DNA of 7,905 bases from Planctomycetia bacterium. GTDB taxonomy: Bacteria > Planctomycetota > Phycisphaerae > Phycisphaerales > UBA1924. Both the position numbers and the translations under genes were made by a program. The notes beneath the pieces are model-generated. The model was not told the origin of the DNA, searched no databases, and was given only the letters and a program-made list of their open reading frames with translations. The stretch covers positions 1-7,905 of the forward strand of contig SXOY01000198.1 in NCBI GenBank assembly GCA_005776545.1. Reading direction: 5' to 3'. This document shows positions 1-5,979 of the stretch, one piece after another. Within the stretch, counting starts at the first letter, position 1. The number at the start of each line of letters is the position of its first letter.

Positions 1-1
1 G

Positions 2-580
2 AAGCCGCTGACTGTTCCATTGACTCATCCAGACTGGGTGCTGTTGACAGCGACAATCATGTTTATTGTGGCGGCGTTGACTGATTTTGTAGATGGCCAT
101 CTGGCACGGGCGTGGAATGCAACGTCGAAATTTGGCCGCGTGATGGACCCTTTTGCGGACAAGGTGCTGGTGCTGGGGGCGTTTATTTTGCTTGTTGGTC
201 CAGATTTTTCGAGCGAGCGAACAGTTGATCCATTGGGGCCGCATTTTCATATTACGGGAGTCGAGCCGTGGATGGTTGTCGTCATTCTTGCGCGTGAGTT
301 GTTGGTTACCTCATTGCGCAGCATGGTTGAATCGAGTGGCGAGCCGTTTGGTGCCAATATCTGGGGCAAACTCAAGATGTTTGTGCAGTCGGCTGCTGCG
401 CCAGCCATCATCGTCATGGTTGCGTTGACAGATGTTCGACCTGGAACCAGCGGGCGAATTGTGGTGCTTGTCGCGGCGTGGACCGCTGTCATTGTCACCG
501 CTGCTTCGGCGATTCCGTATGTGATTCGAGCCATCGCGGCGGCGAAAGCCAGTGTTGTTCGTGAAAAGGGCGAGGCATGA
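2..580 (+). CDS. pgsA: CDP-diacylglycerol--glycerol-3-phosphate 3-phosphatidyltransferase, 5'-truncated
   Basis: This integral membrane enzyme transfers a phosphatidyl group from CDP-diacylglycerol to glycerol-3-phosphate, giving phosphatidylglycerophosphate, the committed step to phosphatidylglycerol and cardiolipin. The frame is open from the first base, so the true start is upstream; 192 residues are visible. The complete CDP-alcohol phosphotransferase signature D-x2-DG-x2-AR-x8-G-x3-D-x3-D is present (DFVDGHLARAW... then G-RVM-D-PFA-D), carrying the metal-binding aspartates. A following ARELLVTSLR helix and a WGKLKMFVQ segment match the E. coli PgsA pattern (AREIIISALR, WIGKVKT). By comparison with E. 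coli PgsA (182 aa), about 20 N-terminal residues are missing, including the first part of helix 1. Several hydrophobic spans follow the signature. It overlaps the next gene by ATGA, and that gene encodes the next enzyme of the pathway. Other CDP-alcohol transferases such as phosphatidylserine synthase are less likely, given the downstream motifs and neighbour. Confidence 0.93.
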   Translation, partial: KPLTVPLTHPDWVLLTATIMFIVAALTDFVDGHLARAWNATSKFGRVMDPFADKVLVLGAFILLVGPDFSSERTVDPLGPHFHITGVEPWMVVVILARELLVTSLRSMVESSGEPFGANIWGKLKMFVQSAAAPAIIVMVALTDVRPGTSGRIVVLVAAWTAVIVTAASAIPYVIRAIAAAKASVVREKGEA

Positions 581-1077
581 TTCGGGCACCTCGCGCGATT
601 ACTACTTTTGGACTTGGTTACATGCGACCGTTCCCCGGAACGTGGGGGTCGCTGCCGCCGTGTGCTGTTGCTGCGGCGTTGATATTAGTTAATGCGGGTC
701 CGAGTCAGGCACCTTGGATCTGGTATTCAGTATTGATTGCGTTTATTGTCTATTTTTCGGCGGCGTGTATTCGACAGGGCGAGCACGCGGAGGCCCACTT
801 TTGCAAGAAAGATCCCTCCCAGGTGGTGGCGGACGAAACGGCTGGCCAGGCAATTGCATTTTTGTTTGTCCCCCCAAGCGCGATTTCAGGCAATTTAAGG
901 GGACTGGCAATTGTCTTTGCTGCGTTCGTTCTCTTTCGACTTTGGGATATTTTGAAGCCCTGGCCGATTTCGCAAATTCAGACGGTTCCGGGGGGTTGGG
1001 GAATCTTGTTGGACGATATCCTGGCTGGGATCGGTGCTGGCGTTATGGTTTTAGTTGGTATTCTTCTATTTGCGTGA
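577..1077 (+). CDS. pgpA: phosphatidylglycerophosphatase A
   Basis: This 166-residue membrane phosphatase removes the terminal phosphate from phosphatidylglycerophosphate to give phosphatidylglycerol, directly after the PgsA step. Family hallmarks are in order: GLGYMRPFPGTWGSL (residues 12-26; compare the usual GxGxxxxAPGTWGSL), ADETAGQ (85-91, matching the acidic DExxGQ metal-site motif), FRLWDILKPWPI (120-131) and a late GGWGILLDDILAG (139-151). Hydrophobic segments lie near 28-40, 48-63, 105-121 and 147-165, and the length is close to E. coli PgpA (172 aa). The ATG overlaps the pgsA stop as ATGA, and a purine-rich AAAAGGG sits about 6 nt upstream, so translation is probably coupled to pgsA. 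I see nothing abnormal in the protein. Confidence 0.93.
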   Translation: MIRAPRAITTFGLGYMRPFPGTWGSLPPCAVAAALILVNAGPSQAPWIWYSVLIAFIVYFSAACIRQGEHAEAHFCKKDPSQVVADETAGQAIAFLFVPPSAISGNLRGLAIVFAAFVLFRLWDILKPWPISQIQTVPGGWGILLDDILAGIGAGVMVLVGILLFA

Positions 1078-1106
1078 ATAATTGAGTTGCAAGTTTGCAG
1101 GGATTG

Positions 1107-1126
1107 GGTCACTAATTTAGTTCACC
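1107..1126. promoter_or_regulatory. imperfect inverted repeat upstream of pseudopilin gene
   Basis: The 117-nt gap between pgpA and the pseudopilin gene holds an imperfect dyad: GGT, then ACTAA, a central T, TTAGT, and ACC, with 1 and 2 unmatched bases in the two arms. The near-zero loop makes an RNA hairpin unlikely, so if it is functional it would be a protein-binding operator. I found no convincing -35/-10 pair in this gap. A dyad this short can arise by chance. Confidence 0.2.
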
Positions 1127-1194
1127 GGGGCAATGCCAAGGTGTCCGATTCGTTGAACTTACTCATCCGATGCGCAAAGTGTCGAAAGGAAGGT

Positions 1195-1872
1195 ATGAAT
1201 TCTGCTCGCCGGACAAATCAGGCGCGGCTTGCCGCATTAGCTGGTGGCTTTACGCTCATTGAGCTATTGGTCACGATTTCGATCATTGCGTTGTTGATGG
1301 GGATTTTGCTGCCTTTGCTGCCGCGTGCTCGAGATTTTGGACGCATGGCGGGATGTGCCGCTCGGCTTCGCGGCGTGGGCCAGGCGATCACGATGTACAT
1401 CAACAACAACAAAGACGCATTCCCAATTGCGAATTACATGCCACCACCGTGGTTGTCTATTCCTGCGGTTACAAAGCCGCCGCTGTATGTTGCGCTTGAA
1501 CCCTATTTCGAAGGGCAAGAGGGCTACCGGTGCCCAGGGGATAAGGTTGTTTATTACACAGATTACGATGATCCGGATGCGCCCGGAACCCGCAAGTTGT
1601 GCGGCATGAGCTACACATATATCACCGAACTGAACGGGAAGAAGTTTGAAGATTCGTTTTTCATGAAACGCCTCAAACTCACGCCGTCAGATTGTCCAGT
1701 CGTGTATGACTGTGATGGGTTCAATATGGAGACGCAGGACGGTCGAGTGATTCAAGTGAATTGGTTTCACTCGCAGCGAAACACAGTTTTTGCAGATGGC
1801 CATGTTGGAAAGATCGAGGGCCCTCCGGCACGCCCACCTGAGCAACCACCGCCGCCCCCTCCACCTCCATGA
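1195..1872 (+). CDS. prepilin-type N-terminal domain (pseudopilin-like) protein with polyproline tail
   Basis: This is a 225-residue type IV pilin/type II secretion pseudopilin-like protein. The start is ATG 1195, preceded by AAGGAAGG at good spacing; the frame is open further upstream to a TTG, but no ribosome site supports that. After a basic leader the prepilin peptidase site is AGG|FTLIELL, with cleavage predicted after Gly18 and Glu at +5, followed by a hydrophobic helix to about residue 42. The globular part has the layout I associate with large planctomycete pseudopilins: a Cys with CAARLRGVGQAITMY, a GYRCPGDK stretch near the middle, and WFHSQRNTVFADGHVGKIEG at 190-209. The tail (210-225) is Pro-rich and ends in eight prolines directly before the stop. 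Such proteins are abundant in planctomycete genomes, and their individual roles are mostly unknown. It is probably inserted in the inner membrane and processed at its cytoplasmic face. The next gene begins 66 nt downstream and may be co-transcribed. Confidence 0.88.
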   Translation: MNSARRTNQARLAALAGGFTLIELLVTISIIALLMGILLPLLPRARDFGRMAGCAARLRGVGQAITMYINNNKDAFPIANYMPPPWLSIPAVTKPPLYVALEPYFEGQEGYRCPGDKVVYYTDYDDPDAPGTRKLCGMSYTYITELNGKKFEDSFFMKRLKLTPSDCPVVYDCDGFNMETQDGRVIQVNWFHSQRNTVFADGHVGKIEGPPARPPEQPPPPPPPP

Positions 1873-1938
1873 GCAGCGGTTGGATAGAACATTGGTAGTC
1901 ACGCTACGAATCAATCAGAATCTAAAGGAACTTTGACA

Positions 1939-2724
1939 ATGACCGCAAATCCAAATCGACTTGATACCGGCTCGATTCTCGACGGAATTAATGTGGCTGC
2001 ACCAACGAAGGCAGCACCCAGTGGTTGGGCGAAAATGAAAGCCAACAGCGTTTCGCTCGATTCAATTGAATGGACTCCGAAGCGGAAGAAAATTGCGGCG
2101 GTTGCGTTGTGCGTTGTATCGTTCTGTGGCCTGGGCCTTGGGGCATGGGTGATGAATCGGATGCAGCCACCGACTCTTCCGCAGACCGCCGAAGAGGCCA
2201 TGGCGGTCATGAAGTCCGCGAAGTTTGATCGGCTCGATCCATCGCAAAAAGAAGAGTATGAAAACGAAGCAAACAAGCTGATGGCCAACATGCCCTGGGA
2301 GCAACGCCGCGAATTGTTCAAGGAAGATCGCGAAACCATGGAAAAACTCATGGAACGCAATTTTGAGGAAATGGCCAAGAAAATGGCTCGTGGCGAACAG
2401 CCAGAATTTCCGTTTGGTGGTGGCGGCGGCCCACGCGGCGATCGTCCACAAGGAGAGCGTCCACAAGGCGAGCGGCCAGATCGCGGGCCACGCCCTGATG
2501 GTGGCGGAGCTGGAGGAACAGGTGGTGGCGGTGGTCCCGGTGGCGGAGGCCCAGGTGCTGGTGGCGGTGGGGGTGGTCGAGGCGGCGATGCAAATGCGCG
2601 GCGTGACAACGGTGAGCGGCGGATGGCAAACCGAGTCGCCAAGGGCAATCCGCAATCCAATGGGCTGATGGGGCAAATGCGTCAAGCGATGCAGCAGGCT
2701 CGATCGAACAACGGTCCTCGCTGA
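1939..2724 (+). CDS. unrecognised single-pass membrane protein with Gly-rich region
   Basis: I do not recognise this 261-residue protein. The start is ATG 1939, with AAAGGAA about 8 nt upstream; a TTG two codons earlier is in frame but badly placed for that site. Residues 1-50 are polar and end in a basic KRKK, followed by one hydrophobic span (about 51-72). Residues 84-152 are strongly charged and predicted helical (many E, K, R, M), possibly a coiled coil. Residues 159-217 are a Gly-rich tract with PQGERPQGER near its beginning and almost pure glycine later. Residues 218-261 are polar, rich in R, N, Q and M. There is no cleavable signal peptide. The orientation is probably N-in, with the helical and Gly-rich parts outside the cytoplasm, although charge on both sides leaves this open. 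It follows the pseudopilin gene and an intrinsic terminator closes it, so a shared envelope role is possible but unproven. Confidence 0.8.
   Translation: MTANPNRLDTGSILDGINVAAPTKAAPSGWAKMKANSVSLDSIEWTPKRKKIAAVALCVVSFCGLGLGAWVMNRMQPPTLPQTAEEAMAVMKSAKFDRLDPSQKEEYENEANKLMANMPWEQRRELFKEDRETMEKLMERNFEEMAKKMARGEQPEFPFGGGGGPRGDRPQGERPQGERPDRGPRPDGGGAGGTGGGGGPGGGGPGAGGGGGGRGGDANARRDNGERRMANRVAKGNPQSNGLMGQMRQAMQQARSNNGPR
2443..2472 (+). repeat. tandem 15-bp coding repeat (two copies)
   Basis: Two adjacent copies of CGTCCACAAGGAGAG / CGTCCACAAGGCGAG differ at one base and encode the pentapeptide R-P-Q-G-E twice. They sit at the entry of the Gly-rich region and look like a recent in-frame duplication by slippage. 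Confidence 0.75.
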
Positions 2725-2749
2725 TTTAGGACTCGAAACCGGTTCACAC

Positions 2750-2775
2750 ACGGACCCAACAGGGTCCGTTTTTTT
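2750..2775 (+). terminator. intrinsic terminator after the Gly-rich protein gene
   Basis: A perfect GC-rich stem, CGGACCC (2751-2757) with GGGTCCG (2762-2768) around the tetraloop AACA, is followed by seven T residues (2769-2775). An A-T pair can extend the stem. This is a textbook rho-independent terminator for the plus strand. It begins 25 nt after the stop at 2724 and ends only 23 nt before the mtnN start. Confidence 0.92.
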
Positions 2776-2798
2776 ATTGCCTGTGGTTGCAACAATGG

Positions 2799-3551
2799 AT
2801 GATGCCAATTGCAATCATGGCCGCCATGCCTGAAGAAATCGATGCGTTGAAACCGTTTATCAGGTCGGCGCGATTGCTGCGCCGTGCTGGCAGAGAGTAT
2901 TTTCATGGCGAACTGTTTGGGCAAGAGACTGTGACGGTGTTTTCACGCTGGGGCAAAGTCGCTTCGGCATCAACAGCAACCGAACTCATCAACTCGTTCA
3001 GTGTTTCATCGATCATGCTCATCGGAATTGCTGGAAGCGTCAGTCATTTGAATATCGGTGACATAGTGGTCGCAACGGACTGTGTGCAGCATGATTTGGA
3101 TCCACGCCCTTTTTTCCCAGTGACACAAGTTCCCATGCTCGGTATCTGTGCACTTCCCACCGATGATGCGATGCGACATTCACTTGCTGCCGTCTGCGAA
3201 AGTGCGGCAAGGGAGAGTAATCAATGGCTCGATGAAACGCTGCGGCACACGACTGGGATTACGCGTCCGAGTGTGTGGCAGGGGCGGATGGCAACCGGGG
3301 ATCAGGTGGTTTCAAGTGAAGGGCAGCGATTAAGAGTTGTTGAAAATGCCCCGGGTTCGCTGTGCGTCGATATGGAATCCGCGGCGGTCGCACAGGTTGC
3401 GTTTGAGCATGCTATTCCCTTTGGGTGTGTGCGGGTGATTTCTGATGGAGCAGATGAGCGAATCGCCCATACTGTCGCGCCGTTTCTGGGCGGGCTCGCA
3501 TCGGCGTACACGGTTGCTATTGTCCGCCGATGGCTGACCAGCAATCGTTAA
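2799..3551 (+). CDS. mtnN: 5'-methylthioadenosine / S-adenosylhomocysteine nucleosidase
   Basis: This cytoplasmic enzyme hydrolyses the N-glycosidic bond of methylthioadenosine and S-adenosylhomocysteine (and often 5'-deoxyadenosine), releasing adenine. It serves methionine salvage, SAM by-product clearance and, in some bacteria, autoinducer-2 production. The start is ATG 2799 (250 aa) or ATG 2802; using 2802, the general-acid Glu of AMPEE becomes residue 12, as in E. coli. No Shine-Dalgarno is visible before either. Other family marks are GIAGS (76-80), a GDQVVSS segment near 167-173, VDMESAA with the ribose-binding Glu at 193, and RVISDGAD with catalytic Asp216. It is somewhat longer than E. 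coli MtnN (232 aa), mostly through a polar insert around 134-160. The terminator just upstream leaves little room for a promoter. The last 22 nt overlap the permease gene, suggesting translational coupling. A related futalosine hydrolase (menaquinone route) is a less likely alternative that sequence alone does not fully exclude. Confidence 0.88.
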   Translation: MMPIAIMAAMPEEIDALKPFIRSARLLRRAGREYFHGELFGQETVTVFSRWGKVASASTATELINSFSVSSIMLIGIAGSVSHLNIGDIVVATDCVQHDLDPRPFFPVTQVPMLGICALPTDDAMRHSLAAVCESAARESNQWLDETLRHTTGITRPSVWQGRMATGDQVVSSEGQRLRVVENAPGSLCVDMESAAVAQVAFEHAIPFGCVRVISDGADERIAHTVAPFLGGLASAYTVAIVRRWLTSNR

Positions 3552-4894
3552 TCGCAACTCCTCGAGATTTGCCGCGGACCATTGGGTTCTGGGGTGGCAT
3601 CGCGGTGATGATGGGTGTCATTATCGGGAATGGGATTTTTGCGCAGCCCACTGTCATTGCAAAGTACCTTTCAGATCCGTGGTTGGTGCTTGCGTTCTGG
3701 ACAGTTGGCGGCGCGATTGCGCTCTGTGGAGCGTTGACTTTTGCCGAACTCATTGCGATGTTCCCAAACTCAGGTGGGATATATGTGTTTATTCGCGAGG
3801 GATATGGGCGGTCGTTTGCATTTGTTTTTGGCTGGACGTATCTGTTGATTGTGAAGCCATCGGCTGCCGCGGGAATTGCGGTTTTTCTTGGAACGAATGT
3901 GAATCGACTGTTTGGAGTGGACTGGAATGTTCAGCTCCAGACGGTTGTCGTTCTCTTGGTACTCACTCTTGTGAATGTGTTGGGAACAAAACTTGGGACT
4001 GGCGTCGCGATGTTGCTCACGTCTGTCAAGTTTGGAGCACTCGCGCTGATTGTTGTTCTCGCGCTTGTGATGGGGAAAGGCCATGCGGCCAATTTCGAGG
4101 CTCTCCCGGCGACGACCTCGCTCTGGACAGCCATTGTCCCGGTGATGGCGGCGATCATGTGGACATATGACGGATGGTCGGATGTGGGGGCGATTGCGGG
4201 AGAAATCAAGAACCCGCAAAAGACACTGCCTCGTATTTTCCTGATCGGGACAGTTGCCATCACCGCGCTTTATCTCGCGGTGAATGCGGTGTATTTGTGG
4301 ATGATCCCGCTGCAAGAACAAGCCAAAGCAGAGACGCTTGCGACATCTGTTATTGAGATGTTGCTCGGTCCGAAAGGGGCGGCGGCCGTCACTGCACTTG
4401 TAGTTATTTCGGTACTTGGAAGCACTCAGTCTTCAATCATGACTGGCGCACGCGTGACCTACCAGCAATCGCGGGATGGACTGCTGTTTGCGTGGCTGGG
4501 GACTGTGCATCCTCGGTTTCAGACCCCATCGGTAGGACTTTGGCTTCAATGTGCGCTCTCATGTGCCGCGGTGCTGATACTCGAATCGTTTGAGAAACTG
4601 ACGGGGACATTTACGTTCACCATGTGGATTTTTTATGGTCTCGCTGGCAGTGTGATTTTTATCTTGCGCATCGAGCGGAGTGATCTTCCCCGGCCATTTC
4701 GGTGTGTTGGATATCCAGTGGTGCCCGCGATTTTCGTGGCGTCAGCAATTTTCATGACGGTCCTGTCGATCAAGGTCAATCCAACTGGGACGCTGCCCTG
4801 GATTGGTGTGCTTGCCGCTGGTTTCCCCGTGTATTGGATGTGGAATCGCGTTGTGCAAAAGAAGTACCTTCAAAAACAAAGCGACCCGCGCTGA
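3530..4894 (+). CDS. APC-superfamily amino-acid permease
   Basis: This 454-residue inner-membrane transporter of the amino acid-polyamine-organocation superfamily most resembles the LAT-like amino-acid transporters. About twelve hydrophobic spans can be placed (roughly 20-40, 50-75, 96-124, 135-152, 158-181, 199-225, 236-260, 284-308, 335-352, 362-380, 396-415, 422-440). Motifs in order are GVIIGNGIF (29-37, the broken helix 1 that binds the substrate backbone, with Asn where many members have Ser), YDGW (213-216) and EIKNPQKTLPR (225-235) after helix 6, GARVTYQQSRDGLLF (306-320), and RPFRCVGYPVVPAIF (388-402). The substrate cannot be read from sequence. ATG 3530 lies inside the end of mtnN in another frame, with no visible Shine-Dalgarno, so translation probably depends on mtnN. 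A TTG at codon 14 is the only nearby alternative start. The end of the gene also contains the terminator of the convergent gene. Confidence 0.9.
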   Translation: MADQQSLIATPRDLPRTIGFWGGIAVMMGVIIGNGIFAQPTVIAKYLSDPWLVLAFWTVGGAIALCGALTFAELIAMFPNSGGIYVFIREGYGRSFAFVFGWTYLLIVKPSAAAGIAVFLGTNVNRLFGVDWNVQLQTVVVLLVLTLVNVLGTKLGTGVAMLLTSVKFGALALIVVLALVMGKGHAANFEALPATTSLWTAIVPVMAAIMWTYDGWSDVGAIAGEIKNPQKTLPRIFLIGTVAITALYLAVNAVYLWMIPLQEQAKAETLATSVIEMLLGPKGAAAVTALVVISVLGSTQSSIMTGARVTYQQSRDGLLFAWLGTVHPRFQTPSVGLWLQCALSCAAVLILESFEKLTGTFTFTMWIFYGLAGSVIFILRIERSDLPRPFRCVGYPVVPAIFVASAIFMTVLSIKVNPTGTLPWIGVLAAGFPVYWMWNRVVQKKYLQKQSDPR

Positions 4895-4907
4895 GGCACG
4901 GGTCGCT
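4870..4907 (-). terminator. intrinsic terminator for the minus-strand YceI-domain gene
   Basis: AGCGACCCG (4880-4888) and CGGGTCGCT (4899-4907) form a perfect 9-bp stem with a 10-nt loop. Read on the minus strand, the stem is followed by a T-rich stretch (TTGTTTTTG, complement of 4870-4879), as expected for a rho-independent terminator of the gene ending at 4931. On the plus strand the bases after the stem are not T-rich, so it probably works mainly in one direction. The stem and loop span the permease stop codon at 4892-4894. Confidence 0.82.
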
Positions 4908-4930
4908 CGAATTCAGATGATTTTGTTACC

Positions 4931-5761
4931 TCAGCCGCCAACGGGCTTTACTTCGGGCTTGGGTGCTTCTTTGGGTTCTGCATCGGGCTTGGCTTTGGGT
5001 GCCGCCGGCTTTGCAGCTTCTGGCTTTTTCAGCTCTGGTTGTTCTTCCGGGGGAACGGTTGCAAGAATCAGATCTTGATCGACTTTGATGACTTCTGCGA
5101 CTTTCTTGCTGGTCTTGATGTGTTCGTTGCTGATTCCGTAGTCAGAGAGTTTGATCTCGTACTTACAGCGAAGGGAGATGATGTCGCCCTTAAATGTCTT
5201 TTCCGCGGCGGGGTTTGTCGGGACAAAGATCATGGTGGTGTTGGCAATCTCAACATCTTTGGTGACGCCATTGATTGTCATTTCGCCCTTGAGAGTACCG
5301 GTGTAGGTCTTTGGTCCACCTTGCATTTCCTTGGTCAGTTTGACATCGGTTGTCTCTTTGAGGGCGAACGTAATGTCAGGGTTTGCTTCGGCGTTGAGCC
5401 ATTCTTTTCCGAGCAGGTGGGCGTTGCGCTCGGTGATCTTGGTGTCAATGCTCTTGACTGCGACGCGCCATCCGCCGGCAACCAACTTGGCGGGGTTGTC
5501 GGCTGGGCCAGCGATCGCGAAACCAGCGATGTCATTGGCGATGCCGTCAAAGCGCTCGTTGGCGGCTTCAGAAGCGAACTTGATGCCGCGGTTTTGTGGT
5601 GTTTTCACGGAGTAGTACACAGTCCCGAGCTTTTTCTGATCTTCGGGAACTACAAGCGATTTGTTGCTTGCAGCGCGGGCTGGAACAGTGATCGGCGCAG
5701 CCATCGCTAATCCTGCAAAGGCGGCCAGTACAACAACTCCCAAAGCGTGACGCATGTTCAT
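4931..5761 (-). CDS. secreted YceI-like domain protein with Lys/Pro-rich C-terminal tail
   Basis: This 276-residue protein has a signal peptide (MNMRHALGVVVLAAFAGLAMA, cleavage likely after Ala21), a YceI-like lipocalin-type domain over about 45-235, and a tail (239-276) made almost wholly of K, P, E and A. YceI features seen are KFASEAANERFDGIANDIAGF (split here as KFASE at 61-65 and FDGIANDIAGF at 71-81), KSIDTKITERNAHLLGKEWLN (SIDT at 104-107, HLLGKEWLN at 115-123), NPDITF (127-132), YTGTLKGEMTINGVTKDV (153-170) and SDYGIS. YceI proteins are periplasmic and bind isoprenoid or amphiphilic lipids in solved members; the ligand here is unknown. The start is ATG 5761 with AAAGGAAAG close upstream; the frame stays open to 5893, but that would bury the signal peptide. 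Its terminator lies in the convergent permease gene. The tail could be a cell-wall contact or spacer, which is inference. Confidence 0.87.
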   Translation of the reverse strand: MNMRHALGVVVLAAFAGLAMAAPITVPARAASNKSLVVPEDQKKLGTVYYSVKTPQNRGIKFASEAANERFDGIANDIAGFAIAGPADNPAKLVAGGWRVAVKSIDTKITERNAHLLGKEWLNAEANPDITFALKETTDVKLTKEMQGGPKTYTGTLKGEMTINGVTKDVEIANTTMIFVPTNPAAEKTFKGDIISLRCKYEIKLSDYGISNEHIKTSKKVAEVIKVDQDLILATVPPEEQPELKKPEAAKPAAPKAKPDAEPKEAPKPEVKPVGG

Positions 5762-5979
5762 GAAACTTTCCTTTGATGTTGCCACCAGAGACGGTGACTT
5801 TCCAGATAACTTGATTCCTGCCATGAGTGATCTCACAGCAGGTCGGGCTAGAACCATATTCAGCAAGTTGATTCCGCACGATTTCGCATGCACGACAGAT
5901 TTCGGCTACCTGAGCGGCGTACGTTCCATGTTTGACCCCTAATCCGAGCTTGGGTTCCCAGAAGCGCAGCGTCTGCGCC
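5762..5979 (-). other. intergenic leader region of the YceI-domain gene
   Basis: This 218-nt gap lies between two minus-strand genes and should contain the promoter and leader of the YceI-domain gene. I found no convincing -35/-10 pair by eye. Near the start codon, 5781-5798 can form a weak 6-bp hairpin (GTCACC with GGTGGC, one G-T pair, 6-nt loop). Open frames crossing the gap show no codon pattern or ribosome site that would support a further gene. Confidence 0.4.
5964..5978 (-). terminator. weak hairpin just past the small membrane protein gene
   Basis: GCGCAG and CTGCGC pair perfectly around a CGT loop directly after the stop codon at 5980-5982 of the minus-strand gene. Only a short TTCT follows on the minus strand, so this is a possible weak or factor-assisted terminator rather than a classical one. 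Confidence 0.4.

Noticed and set aside
1087..1118. TTGCAA ... TAATTT as a promoter for the pseudopilin unit
   Set aside because: The spacing is 20 nt and the -10 matches only three of six bases.
1087..1194. Upstream TTG start for the pseudopilin-like protein
   Set aside because: It would place 36 unrelated residues before a standard short prepilin leader. ATG 1195 has a strong ribosome site.
1911..2660. Long minus-strand open frame opposite the Gly-rich protein, translating as Pro-rich
   Set aside because: It is the complement of GGN codons. It has no ribosome site, and the plus-strand gene has a good start, a membrane span and a terminator.
2725..2798. SAM or SAH riboswitch upstream of mtnN
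   Set aside because: The gap is only 74 nt and is explained by a simple terminator hairpin. No aptamer-like pairing is visible.
2062..2814. Second long minus-strand open frame over the same region, crossing the terminator
   Set aside because: It has low-complexity composition, no recognisable domain and runs through a clear plus-strand terminator. It is a shadow of the coding bias.
5039..5710. Plus-strand open frame of 223 codons opposite the YceI-domain gene
   Set aside because: The minus-strand frame has a signal peptide, YceI motifs, a ribosome site and a terminator. The plus frame shows none of these.
5762..5893. N-terminal extension of the YceI-domain protein to an upstream Met
   Set aside because: The signal peptide begins exactly at ATG 5761 with AAAGGAAAG before it. 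The extension would bury it and has no supporting site.
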